The notes under the pieces were generated by a model, which was not told the DNA's origin, did not search any database, and worked only from the letters and a program-made list of their open reading frames with translations. Shown here piece after piece: positions 9,823 to 21,270 of a stretch of DNA of 64,000 nt. The stretch's first letter is position 1, and each line of letters opens with the position of its first letter. The stretch spans positions 43,986,892 through 44,050,891 of the forward strand of contig OY735233.1 in NCBI GenBank assembly GCA_963457665.1. The letters are read 5' to 3'. Source of the DNA: Thysanoteuthis rhombus (Eukaryota > Mollusca > Cephalopoda > Oegopsida > Thysanoteuthidae). Both the position numbers and the translations under genes were made by a program.

Positions 9823-10255
9823 ATGATTGATTTTTTTTTCCCGTCAGACCTCATAATTATAAAAAGCGAGCAAATTCTACACGATAAATCATTTGAACGA
9901 GTATCCTCACGTTTGCTGTTTTGATCCCTACCTCTCTCTTTGCAATCTTCACGTTTGGTCAAGTGACAAATATCAATCAGCTCTGTGCTTTTTTGTGTGT
10001 TAGACCAATCTTTGTTTCTTGACGATTGATAAATGATTAAAATCAATAAAAAGATTGACGAAAAAGCATTGAAGATTGCCAGCAGCGACGTACACATGAG
10101 AAAGACCGAGGAGCACACCGGCCAAAATGCATGATCGAAACAACAAAGATAAGGATACTGATACGCAATCTCATATCCGAGACCCTTTGGATCAGATATA
10201 TTTCGAAATCAGGATTGTTTTGCATTTCAGAATGAGAGTACTGTTACCGTATCGA
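9823..10255. other. Unassigned sequence with a chance open frame
   Basis: A 141-codon minus-strand frame (9693-10118) starts hydrophobic but runs into the end of the M2 mariner relic, so I do not call it a gene. Confidence 0.4.
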
Positions 10256-10260
10256 TGATG

Positions 10261-10700
10261 GCAGGGGTGGGGCAGCCTGATATGGCCGATTCAATGCCTA
10301 AACAACTCGGTGTGGCCGACTTGATGCAAACCAAACTGATGTGGCCGACTCAATACCTAGGTTACTCGATGTGGCTTACTCAATGCCTAAACAACTCGAT
10401 GTGGTCGACTCGATGCCTAAACAACTCGGTGTGGCCGACTTGATGCAAACCAAACTGATGTGGCCGACTCAATGCCTAGGTTACTCGATGTGGCTTACTC
10501 AATGCCTAAACAACTCGATGTGGCCGACTTGATGCAACCCAAACTGATGTGGCTGACTCAATGCCTAGGTTACTCGATGTGGCTTACTCAATGCCTAAAC
10601 AACTCGGTGTGGTCGACTCGATGCCTAAACAACTCGATGTGGCCGACTTGATGCGACTCAACCCGATGTAGCTGGTTCCATGGCAGGACAACTCGATGCA
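10261..10700 (+). repeat. 30-bp minisatellite with ~119-bp higher-order period
   Basis: About fifteen tandem units of about 30 bp built on GATGTGGCCGACTCAATGCC and TAAACAACTC. Variant units (GACTTGATGCAAACCAAACT; AGGTTACTC) recur in fixed order, giving a larger repeat of about 119 bp. The unit is near a multiple of three and lacks stops in several frames, so overlapping frames of 60-odd codons appear (such as MPKQLDVVDSMPKQLG). I regard these as by-products of the repeat. Confidence 0.9.
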
Positions 10701-11165
10701 TATCGTGTTTTATTATCTTTCAAGAAGATAAAGCAAAGTATATAAGGTAATTAAGACATATATTTGTTATACGTTTATTAAATATTCATTAACGCACAAT
10801 AAAAGAAGGCTCTTGAAAGAATAATGATTTGGTATTACCACCGATAGTGACTGTCTTTTTTCTCGCGCCACACCGTTTGTACAGACGTTTATCACAGATT
10901 GGTTGTTCGATTTCAGAATTAAAAATAATTCAACATTTATTCGTAATATAGTTTTTAACATCGAAGAAAAGGCTCATCTGGAATATTCACGAAGAATAGC
11001 ATATTTTTATGGATAAGTCCAATTTTTATATAAATATTAAATGTGTACTAAATTATTTATAAATAAATAATTGCTACCAAATTGATATTTTTTTTTTCAA
11101 TAAAAACTGACAGAAATTCAAAAATATATCTTTCAGTTCTCGCATTAACAATCTTTTAAACATTT
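10701..11165. other. Unassigned AT-rich stretch
   Basis: No gene, RNA or repeat match seen between the minisatellite and its degenerate inverted relative. Confidence 0.45.
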
Positions 11166-11265
11166 CTTGCAGTTTGGGTTTGACTCGGCTTGATGTCAAG
11201 ATGTCTTGGCATCGACTCAGCCACATCAACTCGGTCAGATCCACTCAGCCGTATCGAATGTTTTC
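11166..11265 (-). repeat. Degenerate minisatellite-related sequence
   Basis: Read on the minus strand it contains GATGTGGCTGAGTCGATGCC, close to the unit at 10261-10700 (GATGTGGCCGACTCGATGCC), plus two weaker units. It is probably an old inverted outlier of the same array. Confidence 0.45.
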
Positions 11266-11419
11266 TTTTTTTACATCTCAAGAATACTCATCTAAAACTT
11301 TCCTAAACAGACTTCAAAGCGAAAAAAAAAATCACCAATGATGCAAAATGTCTGAGGCACGTCTGACTAGTAGGAGCATTGAAACACAACTGTGTGGTGT
11401 GGGTTTAGTCAAGACCGTC

Positions 11420-11630
11420 AAACAAATGCTGGGCACCACGACTCACAACGTAGATCCCCGCAAATCATATGCAGAACTGTAACCGGTAAAAAAAAGGTGA
11501 CGACCTAGGTAAGTCCAGAAAGTGCTGACCCCGCGACGCCCATGAAAGACAGGTCTGACAAATTTAGGGAGGGTCTATGTCCAACAAAGGACGCTAAAAG
11601 GCTGCTGCTGCTATTGGCACTGATGATTTT
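11420..11630 (+). mobile_element. RTE-type LINE 3' end (fragment c)
   Basis: Corresponds at DNA level to the last part of the RTE tail (GACGCCCATGAAAGACAGGT, then GTCTATGTCCAACAAAGGAC), ending GCTGCTGCTG. Frameshifted and 5'-truncated. Confidence 0.75.
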
Positions 11631-11809
11631 GTACCTGTACGTGTGGAATTATAACAACAACCCAAACCCACAGATAAAACAAATAAATTCTTACCTCAGT
11701 AAGCTCTGTCGTCGTTATAATATCTGTTGTTGTAAGCACTGCAAATACAAAAAAAAATATTGTTATTTTATTGATGTTTGTAGTGGGTGGGGCATCGTAG
11801 ATTTTAGAT

Positions 11810-12295
11810 CAGGGATCAATAACTTCTTTTTGTAAAAGCCCACTTGATTTTTTTAGATTTGCCTATGGCCCGTATGTATATCATAGCATATCTTACATAC
11901 AAAGATTTGCCTTTGAGGCAAATGAATTTCAAATATTTACTCTAAGAGTAAAAGCGAGATAAGAAATCTACGTAAAGTGTTGAAATTTATTCATTTATAC
12001 ACTGAATGAATACTTGAAAATTATTGGAATAGACCAATTAGTTGATTTTTGGTAGAATATTGAATTTTAGGTGTATCAATACATGTCACGATTTGTGAAA
12101 AGTCTTAAATTATACAAAGCAATGCTTTTGTAAGGAAAAGTTAAACAAATCGTGACACAAAAGACAATAAAAGCCACCAACAGTTCAATGGCCCACGAAT
12201 GAATTCATCTCATGAAATATGAAGTTCTTTTGGAAAAGGTCTGAGACCGAAAGAGAACACCTCAATGGTCGCCGTCCACCTATTGCCGACCCCTG
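11810..12295. mobile_element. Non-autonomous hAT-like element with 8-bp target duplication
   Basis: The left end is CAGGGATCAATAAC and the right end, reverse-complemented, is CAGGGGTCGGCAAT, imperfect inverted termini with the CAGGG start typical of hAT transposons. The flanks are TTTTAGAT (11802-11809) and TTTCAGAT (12296-12303), an 8-bp target duplication with one mismatch. The 486-bp interior is non-coding. Confidence 0.75.
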
Positions 12296-12379
12296 TTTCA
12301 GATGTTAACGAGTAACGTTTAGGATAGTCGGCAGATTAACGAAGCTCTACTCAAGGAAAAGATGTACTTCTTCGTTTTC

Positions 12380-12490
12380 TGAATGTCACTGATATTCGGT
12401 GCAGAAAGTCCGTGGGCTGCTTCTTGATTTGGGAAGGGTTGGGGTTAGAATTACCATTAGGGGTAGGGTTAATTGTGGCCTAACCCTTAT
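12380..12490 (+). repeat. Family H short repeat with TTAGGG-like words
   Basis: Shares TTCGGTGCAGA, CTTGATTTGG and GGTTAGRATT blocks with 13893-13970, and both lie beside family A copies. This copy contains ATTAGGGGTAGGGTTAAT and a hairpin-capable AGGGTTAATTG / CCTAACCCT pair. Confidence 0.45.
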
Positions 12491-12496
12491 CCTAAA

Positions 12497-12930
12497 CAGG
12501 TCTGGTTTGTCACTCAATAGAAACCGTCGTGTGACCTACGTCTTTTGACAACATACAGTGTTTGGGGTGATCAATCAAAAAATTTGAATAAGTGGTGAAC
12601 AATAAATGGGTTACTTCGCTCGCTGTAACGAAAAGGTTTTTCAAAAAACAAGCGGACACCAGCTAGCGTCCAATTTAGCATAAACTCACACTGTAAATTG
12701 ACCTCTCCTTACAGAAAACTTTTTTTGGGAAGGGATGAAATGAAAAAGTCTTTCTGTGACGTAATATTGAGTAAATGTTAAAATTTTCATCCCTCTAGCC
12801 CCATTTGTGCAGCATGTACGCGTGATATATACATATATACGTAGCCAGCCAGTCAGTCAGCCAGACCAGCTTGAAAACTGAAGAAACATATTTTAGTTCT
12901 AGCGACAATTGTGGTTGACGGTCTCTAATA
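12497..12930 (+). mobile_element. Family A copy 2, full length
   Basis: Starts CAGGTCTGGTTTGTCACTCA and ends GACGGTCTCTAA. All internal blocks are present. Confidence 0.8.
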
Positions 12931-13680
12931 CTGTAGCCCTAACTAAATGTTCCTTAACGCAATTAACCCTTTCAGGGCGGGAAAGAAAATATGGCCCATA
13001 ACAATATATAAAAAGAATTACTTGACACTGCATGACCTGAATGGCTGTAAGGGTCATATGGTCCCCAGTTCTGGTCTCAAAATGAAATTTTTGATCAAAT
13101 AATGACAACTCTTCAATTCTCTATATATTCCAAAATATATGAATTCTTTTTTTTTTCTATTTATACCATACGTATATTCATCTCTGGAAAGGTCAAAGAG
13201 CACATTGCTGAAGGATCCACAATTTAATTATTCTTCCATATGGGTTGTCTATCCGGAATACGTCTAGCTACTCATAAGATGCTTTGAAAGTGGAAATCGT
13301 AATATGATTGGCCTATGGATAACAGATATAAGTGACGTACATATTACGAAGAAATGCCAGGAATTTTTTCTTTCAAAACATAATAGAGAAGATGATATCG
13401 CCATGGAGATTGTTTTGATCGCTGTTATTTCCTCCTACCTCTTCAGCACTTGCATTAAAAAGAACATATTGTGAAGAATCAAGAGTTCTTCTACTCTCTT
13501 CTCTTAATCTCTTAGTGTCAATCGACGAGAAAAAAAAATACCCCAAACAACCACTTCTTTAATAATCTTCCAATATTTGATTTTTTCCCTCAAGACTATA
13601 AGAAAATCTTTGCATTGTGAATCGTTGTAAAAATTGAAAATAAAAAATCTTATTAGTACTGACATGAATTTGAAACAGAC
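12931..13680. other. Unassigned AT-rich stretch
   Basis: No defensible gene or repeat. The minus-strand open frames of about 60-70 codons lack any signature. Confidence 0.45.
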
Positions 13681-13813
13681 CAGGTAAGTCATTCGATAGA
13701 AACTGTCATGTGACCTTTGTCTTTGGGCAGCAAGCTGTGTTGAGAGACAGAGAGATAGACCAGCTTAAAAAACAGAAACCTATGTTTGCAGTTCTGATCG
13801 ACGGTTTATAATA
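13681..13813 (+). mobile_element. Family A copy 3, internally deleted
   Basis: Only both ends survive: CAGGTAAGTCATTCGATAGA on the left and GATCGACGGTTTATAA on the right, joined by about 60 bp. The middle 300 bp or so is gone, the pattern expected of a deletion derivative of an inverted-repeat element. Confidence 0.75.
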
Positions 13814-13969
13814 AGGTCTATTCTCAGTTAAGTATGAGGTATAAATTCCGTTTTCATCATAGAGAAAGGAATTTGATACTACTTCCTCATATATGTACGC
13901 CACTCACATTCAGTGCAGAGATTGGGAAATACTTGATTTGGTTAGGATTAGCTTTAGTTTGATTTAATC

Positions 13970-14584
13970 GTCACCAAACGCTTCTTATCAAAGTATATGT
14001 TACTGTGGGTCCAAAGGGTCTACTATTTAGCGAATCTCTCATATTTACTATCTACCCCGTGTATGTCCACCCAATCGTAATAACGTAACGAATATGAATG
14101 TCTTACAGATAAAGTGAAAGGACCTGAAAAGATTCTAGACTCCAAAATGTCACTATTATTATCTCTCGACGGAGAGAAACACATTTTGGTTGGAAGCATT
14201 CTTTAGTTATTGTTAACTCCATATAAATAAGTCCTAAAACTTGCACAGATTCCTGCAGAGATGAATTCTCTCTAGTAATAGAAAGAAAATGGAAGGTTGG
14301 TATTTCTAATATATTAAACAGAAACGCCACCTTCTGGCTAAAATATTTGATTTCTTCAATATCATGGCGTTCATAATAAAATAGTAATTGTTTGTGATGG
14401 CCGACATTGCAATCTAACTTTACTGTATAACCTTTTCTTATTAAATCATTTGATTATTCTTGCCGCCTTTTCCTTATTAGAAAGAAAATAATTAAGGACT
14501 CTTGGGAATTTCGCATTTCTTCTGGGAAAAAGAAAAAAATCAAACAGACTTTGTAAAAAACCAGTGACGTTGTTTACACAAACA
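13970..14584. other. Unassigned
   Basis: AT-rich; nothing recognised apart from the family H copy at 13893-13970 just to its left. Confidence 0.4.
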
Positions 14585-14897
14585 CAAACAAAGGTCTCAA
14601 TTTTCAAAATACAAACATGAACACTCCCGGACACATACGATAGGACAAATTTAGCATAAATTTATATTGCAGATTTAACCCCCCCACCTTCAAAAGATAT
14701 TTTGGTGGGTATTGTCAAAAAACAAAAACGTTTTTCCAGACATAATGAGGTATAGATGTTTAATTTTCAGCCCTGAAGCTCAATTGGTGCGACATGAAGG
14801 TAAGAAAGATAGCTAGCCAGCCAGTCAGTCTACCAGCCAGACTCACTTGAACGCTGAGGAAACCAATGTTGACAGTTTCGGTCGACGATTTCTAAAA
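14585..14897 (+). mobile_element. Family A copy 4, left-truncated
   Basis: Begins at the TCTCAATTTTCAAAATACAA block and runs to CGACGATTTCTAA. The first 120 bp or so of the family is missing. Confidence 0.75.
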
Positions 14898-15155
14898 ATG
14901 AAGAACATGAAAGACAAGACTGGTTGCTTCAGGGTCATCTCCATCCTGACGGAAGCTAAAAAGGATTTAGCCTTCAAGTTTCGAAAATTCTTTTGTAAAA
15001 CCGTTCTCCCTTTGACTGGAAAAGATCTTTGAATTTGGCCATAGAAGGGGACTTGATGAAAAAAATTCTCTTTTACGTCTGATATTCGTTCGAATTGAAG
15101 ACGACAAAATACTCAAAGGTATGCAGTTTTAATTAGTCATCTTTTCCTTAAGTCT

Positions 15156-15204
<49 letters not shown>

Positions 15205-15555
15205 GTCTTTTAACGTCTGTCGTTGGAGATAGACCTTCCTCAGGATTCGCCACACTTCTCTATCATGGGCGTCGCGGATCCAGAACTTTCAGAATTTGTC
15301 TATCTCGTCTCTCCATCTAATATTCTGCCGGCCTCGGTTCTTCATGTGATCTCGGGGGATCCATGTCGTGAGTCGTGGTGTCCATCGGTTTTCCGCCATT
15401 CGTGCAACATGGCCAGCCCACTGCCATTTGAGCTTTTTAAATGGATTCTATGATGTCCCTGACTCTTGTCTTTTACCGGACGTACTGTGCTGTCTTGTGG
15501 TCTCTCCATATGACGCCTAGCATAATTTTCTCATGTGCACGTTGCATAGATTGTG
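15156..15555 (-). mobile_element. RTE-type LINE 3' end (fragment d) with (GAT)n tail
   Basis: The minus strand encodes RAHEKIMLGVIWRDHKTAQY and the downstream tail. The 3' tail has expanded to an (ATC)n array at 15156-15203. It is 5'-truncated near 15555. Confidence 0.8.
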
Positions 15556-16655
15556 AAAATTTCACATTGAAGAAATCTGACGCTGTCGTTTTTGTTGTTG
15601 TTTGACATCGAATAAGTAAGCAAATTCTTGATGATTTTTTTGTGTGCGATATCATTTTAAGTGTATGACTATTTTGGTGAGGGAATCTTGTCATAGATGG
15701 AAAATAAAACCAACTAGAGTTTGACAAAAATACTCTCCTCTCAAATTTTGAACCTAATCTTCAACAAAACGTATTCTTCAGAAACCATTTTATGACTTTG
15801 TTCATAAAACATTTGCAGTGACTTAAATAACTTTTATATAATGTCCACTGTATTTTAAGCAGTGAGTCTTACACAATTTAGAGATAAAACGTGAAGATAT
15901 TTTCCTACAAAATTACAGCCGGGTAGGTTTTATAATAAGCTCGCATGAGCACAATAGATTTCAGAAAGAAACATGAAATTTAGACGTCACTGGCGAAAAA
16001 TTCGTGAATTTATGATTGTCCACAACTACGTCTGTGCGATGTGAAAAAGAAAATATGTGCAGGAAGCCGTCTTCGCTCATAAATTTTGGTTCGTCGCTGC
16101 CGAGTGTATTCTCTCGTGTAAAAAAAAGTTATACAATGATTTGGTATCTTTTTCTTTCGACATTAACTTGATTCAACGTCATTTGTTTCATAGACATTTG
16201 CATAGCTATATGATATAATCTCCTTCTATACTTTTTGTGAAAGTTTGTGACTATATTCACCTTATCACAAACGGTGCATCGCAGCCGGAGATTATTATTC
16301 AAGGTACCACTAAAATGTTCAGGATTTCAGCGTGCCAGAAAGAATAAAAAATCTGAGATGATTTGTAACATTTTCCGGACCCCCAGTTGATGCTTTTATT
16401 GGAAAAGGCCGTGATATCATTTTAGAACATTTATTTCTTCACATTTTTTCTGAAAGATTCTTTTATATGAATTCATATTCTGACGACGCTGTTTTTGGGG
16501 AATTGTTTTCTTTCCATTATATGTTAATCATTTTCTCAGAACACAAATTTGGTACGGGTAGAATGGTTATCTATTCATGAATGAACTATACGACTGAACC
16601 CTTTACTCCATTGATAAATCATTTTTCCAAAACATGGAATTGGTTGGGGCAGGGG
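15556..16655. other. Unassigned, no gene seen
   Basis: About 1.1 kb of AT-rich sequence without a supportable exon, RNA gene or match to the repeat families here. Confidence 0.45.
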
Positions 16656-16659
16656 TTCG

Positions 16660-17235
16660 GAGCCTATGAAGATTATAAGGAGGGAACTTTTATTTTTTAC
16701 TTTTAGGGGTTGAAACGCGGGAGATATTTTTTCAGTTTTATGGTTCGAAATTTAGGGAAAATCTCTCTTTGATTTTCAGGTGTTGAAATCGAGAGAATGA
16801 GTTTTTTTTAAAACTTTTAATAATCGTAATCTAGGGAAAGATCTTTCAGAGGTAAAAAAATAGGGGGGGTATTTTTTAAATTTTGAAAGTCAAAATGGAT
16901 GGTGAAATTTTTTTCCTTACTTTTGAGGGCAAGATTTTTTCATCACAATTAGGAATCTAAATTGAGGAAATTTCTTTTTACTTTCGGGGATCAAAATCGA
17001 GACGGGGAACTTTTTTTCTCTTTTGGAGGGCCAAATCGAGGGAAATTTTTTTTTCTCTTTTAGGGAAATCGTGAGGAACTTTTTTTCCAATTTCTGAGTC
17101 TAAATCGAGATGGAGGAATCGAAGGGGATTCCTTTCCATTTTCCGATGTCTAATTTGAGCGGGAACTTTTTTTGTCAGTTCTAGGTGTTAAAAACAAGGG
17201 GTCATCTTTTTCCCCTTTTAGTAATCAAAAGCAAG
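16660..17235 (+). repeat. Degenerate G/T-rich tandem array
   Basis: About a dozen diverged units of roughly 45-55 bp with the theme AAATCGAG, GGGGAACTTTTTTTC, CTTTTAGGGG. Strong purine/pyrimidine strand asymmetry (G and T on the plus strand). No frame is open throughout. Confidence 0.65.
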
Positions 17236-17363
17236 GGAAAATTAAAGAAAGATTTTTTGTATTCTCTATGGACCTGTTTGGTATATGTTTTCCTCCAATT
17301 TGTTCCCTTGGTAAATGCTGAGACGTGGATGTGTGTCTTGTTATGAAATAAAATGAACATTAC

Positions 17364-17435
17364 CCTATGGTGATTTGAAGTCACGACCAAGTGATCGGTA
17401 GTCGATTCTCTTATCGACTGAGTCAAACTGACAAG
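17364..17435 (-). mobile_element. tRNA-like SINE head
   Basis: The minus strand reads GTCAGTTTGACTCAGTCGAT then AAGAGAATCGACTACCGATC and ends GTGACTTCAAATCAC, resembling a tRNA with box A (TGACTCAGTCG) and a weak box B. A related copy on the plus strand lies at 32105-32172. The body and tail are poorly defined here. Confidence 0.5.
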
Positions 17436-17524
17436 TCTTACATATCTTCGAAATTCATCCTTTGGATAAACAAGGGCTTATTTCATTCTAATGAAGAAAT
17501 ACATTTATACTAAAAAATATATAT

Positions 17525-17882
17525 TGGAAACCGTCTGTCAATATAGGTTTCTTCAGTTTTCGAGTCAGTCTGGCTGGTTGGCTAAGCATGTATGTATCAT
17601 GCATACAGGCTGCATCAATAGCTAGAAGGCGGAAATTTTCAATTGTTACTTCTTAATATGTATAAAAAAACCTTTTCTGTTTGCAAGTCAAGTTTATACT
17701 AAATTGGTCACTGTTTTGTGCCCGGTTTTTTGTTTTGAAAAGTCAAACATTTTAGTGATCCAACAAAAGGCGGGAGAAGTAACTTATTCATTGATCTCTC
17801 ATTATACCAATTTTTGATTGATCACCCCTAACATGGCATGCTACCCAAAGATATTGGTCATGTGACGGTTTATATTGAGTTT
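17525..17882 (-). mobile_element. Family A copy 5
   Basis: Inverted copy from GGAAACCGTC to GTGACGGTTTATATTGAG. The outermost 20 bp of the CAGGTCTGG end has decayed. Confidence 0.75.
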
Positions 17883-18109
17883 TCATAATTTATTCACCAA
17901 TCATATATATAATAGAAATATTACAGTAATCATCTTTACTTGGAATAGAAGTGTGAATGGAGTTTGACCCTGTAGCAGTCAGGCTTGTTATTGAACATTG
18001 AACAACCGTAGCCATCAGAGATGGTTAAGGGTTCTATCTTTTTCATATTTGCGTGGGTGTGTGTGCTTATTTATGTTTGTGTGTTCCGACACTCCTCGTT
18101 GTACTGTTC

Positions 18110-18425
18110 TGTCTACAGACTTCAAAATTGGTGTCAGTAGTTTTAGGAGGGGGTCTAGACCCCTTCTGAATAATCATTTTTCTTATTTGCGGGCGAAAAA
18201 AACAAAACAAACTCTTTTGAACCCTTTTTTGATGGGTGTATTGATAGCACCTAGATTGTCCAGAATCTAGATATTTCTGGATGTTTTCATATTCTATTTT
18301 GGATGTTTTTCAGTGGAAAACGTCCGTGTCATCCAATATAGATTTTATTCTTACCTTTTTCGACGGAACTTCTTTACCTGACTTCGAATTTTAATGTTAC
18401 GGTTGTTCAATTATTTACTGTGACG
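18110..18425 (-). repeat. Family C copy 2
   Basis: Inverted copy, including the CTAGATTGTCCAGAATCTAG segment and ending TACGGTTGTTCAATTATT. With the plus copy at 18794 it makes an inverted pair. Confidence 0.65.
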
Positions 18426-18790
18426 CTGAGTTCTTGGTACGCCAATATATACCCGAAATTCTTGTTCCCCATTCATATGATAGAACTCATTCTTCTTGTC
18501 ATTTTTAGTATTCACACAACGATTCAGCCGATCCCTTCTACGCCCTGCTTAAATACACTATCCGCCGGCAAAGAGAGGGACTCTTTCCCCGTTGGTTTCA
18601 AGTGATGGGAGCGAAATGAATTTCTTCAAATTATCTTTTATAAGCTGCAACGCTTGTGATGTAGGTTGCAACTTTTAAAAAAATTATTTCTTTGTTGAGC
18701 AAGGACGGGTACACCCGAGGAAGATCGTTGAATGGATCGGCCGAAAACGTTATCGGAACAATAAAAATAACAAAAAGTTGCCATTCAAGT
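18426..18790. other. Unassigned, with a repeat scrap shared with 5403
   Basis: Contains ACGATTCAGCCGATCC and a GC-richer stretch near 18540-18600. No gene signature. Confidence 0.4.
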
Positions 18791-18793
18791 CAA

Positions 18794-19150
18794 TGACTTA
18801 ACAACCGTAGCGTCAAAAGTCATGTTAAAAAAATCCTTCGAAGAATAAATATGGTCAGAATAAATTATACTTATGACATCAATGGCGTTTTCTGCTGGGA
18901 TACATCTAAAATAGAGTAAAAAAAAAAAAAACGTCTAGAAAATCTTATGTAATCAATAAACCCGTCCAAATAGGGCACAAAAATGTTTTAAAAAAAACAA
19001 CAAAAACAAAAAAACAAAACAAAAAACAAACAAACAAAAAAAAAAAAACTTGAAAAACGAAAAGATTAAAAAATTTTCAGAAGAGGTTTAGTGGATTACC
19101 GATGCCAATTTTCAATCTTGTGGACAAAACGGTATGACCAAGAACGCTGG
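18794..19150 (+). repeat. Family C copy 3
   Basis: Plus-strand copy from ACAACCGTAGCGTCAAAAG to GGTATGACC, expanded internally by an A-rich run at 18985-19050. Confidence 0.65.
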
Positions 19151-19274
19151 AATCCACAATCACAGGTACATATGAAGAGAGATAGAATCCTTCGCTACAT
19201 TTGATGGCTACGATCGTTCAACAACGAGCTTAATCGTCAGGAATATTCTTTGGATGTTGATAACTCTTCTCAAA

Positions 19275-19712
19275 ATTATAGACAATAACAGTACCTCGCA
19301 TAAATATGAATGCCAGAACTGATGATCTAAAGAATTATCTAAAATTTTTAAAATCTAAAATCATCTAAAAAATACCATTACATAGTTGATCCAAAATTAC
19401 CATAGAGACGCAAAAAAAGCATTTTTTTAAAAAAAAAAGAAACAAGCAAAAAAACAAAAAAACAAAACAAGAAAAGCGTTTTTAGATGGTGCTTAGCGCA
19501 GTACTCATGCTATTTTTTAAAGGTTGTAGCCATGAAAAGGTTACCAGGAGTGCCCGGAGACAGACAGACAGACAGATACACACACACGCACACATACACA
19601 CACACACATACACACACATACACATACAGACACACACCAGCAAAGAGAGACGAATCAGCAGTCCTCTCGGCTAGTTGGTCTGGAGGACAATTTTAGGGGC
19701 TACAGTGATTCG
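19275..19712 (+). repeat. Family D copy 3 with internal CA-rich array
   Basis: Has the ATTATCTAAAATTTT, CCATAGAGAC and TTTTTAGATGGTGCTTAG blocks. A GACA/CACA array at 19558-19640 has expanded at the site where the other copies carry only a short (AC)n. Confidence 0.65.
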
Positions 19713-19758
19713 ATATCTGCCTCTTTCTCTGTTTTCTCTTTCCTTTGTTCTCTCTCCC

Positions 19759-19760
<2 letters not shown>

Positions 19761-19799
<39 letters not shown>

Positions 19800-19803
19800 T
19801 CTC
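19761..19803. repeat. (CT)n microsatellite
   Basis: A CT array within a wider pyrimidine-rich tract. The sequence from 19804 to 20150 shows nothing recognisable. Confidence 0.95.
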
Positions 19804-20154
19804 AATTTGGATGGAGGAGAAAGACCGTTGTCTATTGTACTAAAACTTTCAATGTTGACCCTTGACTCTCTAATTATCAATAATTCTGACCTCAACCCTT
19901 GGCAAACACAACGTTATTGATCTTCAACACTACGACAAGATTGTGAAAATCATTGACTCCGTTCTAAAGAAGAACTAAGTGTCCTCTCAAACGCTCACAA
20001 TGATCCTTCATAAGACGTTTTGAAGAAGAGGGTCGAAATCATCTTTCTATGGTTTCGCCCCCAAGTTTACGGGGTAGAGGTGTTAGCTCCACCCCCACAT
20101 TCCTTCTTTAATCGGGTTTGGGGACCAGCTATAGAGACTGTCAAGCTGAAGCAT

Positions 20155-20290
20155 TTTTTTCTTTTGTGATTATAAATGCTATAATCATACAGGGATGGTG
20201 TTTTGTTTATGCATGCACAGTAAGGTCCTCTCTGGTTGGTTGCCATGTTGTATCAAAGCCATGCAACCAGTTCTCAAGATATTATTTTGT
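20155..20290 (-). mobile_element. M2 mariner end fragment
   Basis: Matches the non-coding end of the M2 mariner relics: TATGCATGCACAGTAAGGTC and CAACCAGTTCTCAAGATAT. The rest of the element is absent. Confidence 0.6.
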
Positions 20291-20624
20291 TCAAATAAGA
20301 ATGCCCCGATTAACCAATAATCCAATAAACAATGTAGATGGTAGATGTACGCAGAGTTTCAGCTGAAATCCTCACACAGTTGCTCCTCCATTATAAAACA
20401 GGTGTTGGGGTCGGGAAAGCCAGCGGCGTTATAACCGAGTCACGATAAATTTAGTTATTTGGGAGCTAGATCTATCTATTTTTAAGCTAGTTTGAACTAT
20501 TATTGATATTAGCTAATATTTCAAGGTCCACCATCCATCTGCGTTATAACACTAACCATGCTATAGCCAATCGTGTGATAACGGGGGGAGGGGGTCCTGT
20601 ACTTTATTGTCAAACCTTTATCAA

Positions 20625-20940
20625 ATTTTGACTTTATTTCTGTTTGTTACAATAACGATGGATGACAATAACCAGTCAAAAACCAGTGACGTCATGCACA
20701 AATAACAGTGACACAGTGACGTACGCAAAAACTGATGACGAATTTACTCCTGCTTCTAGAGGCCAACTCAGGTCGACATGTTTTGCCTAAGTTTGCAAAC
20801 CCCATTTTCAGGATCTACTAATGAGGGAGTTGAAATGGGACACGTAGTTTTCAGAATAAAATTGAACGGAGAAATGAATTCCGTTCTGTTTAACTTTCAG
20901 AATTTAATGAAGCAAGGGAGTTTGACCTTAGCATAACCAA
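20625..20940 (+). repeat. Family J copy 1
   Basis: Shares with 21935-22250 and, inverted, 43790-44075 the blocks TGACTTTATTT, ACCAGTGACGTCATG, CAGTGACGTA.GCAAAAACTG, TTTGCAAA.CCCATTT and GAACGGAGAAAT-like. About 310 bp, non-coding, class unknown. Rich in TGACG words. Confidence 0.7.
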
Positions 20941-21270
20941 GCTTGCCTTTCTTTTCTTTTTCCTTTAGAGACTGGTTAATCACGTTTCTTGCAGAAATAG
21001 ACAGTGCCCGGAGGAGCCTTTTTTTTTTTTAGATTACCAGGTGTTTTTTGGCTTTAGATATTTTTTTAGTAAACTGCTTGTTACATTCATCAAGAAAATA
21101 TGGTTGTGTAATATTATGGTTTGGTGCTGTGGCGTAATTATTAGTTCGTGATTTTAATTGAACGTTTCCTGTATTGAAACACCAGTTCTTTGCCCGAAGG
21201 CAGCTGCAGTGATGATTTGTGTTTACTCCTTTCGGGCCTGTTGTCGACGAATCTCAACGATTCAATTTTT
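20941..21270. other. Unassigned
   Basis: AT-rich; nothing recognised. The 20300-20620 stretch also shows no gene. Confidence 0.4.

Noticed and set aside
9693..10118. Longest open frame in the window, 141 codons, minus strand, with a hydrophobic N-terminus
   Set aside because: Its C-terminal third overlaps the end of the M2 mariner relic, it has no recognisable domain, and no promoter or splice evidence supports it.
12435..12490. Interstitial telomere-like TTAGGG words
   Set aside because: Only one or two imperfect units; too short to distinguish from chance in a duplicated family H repeat.
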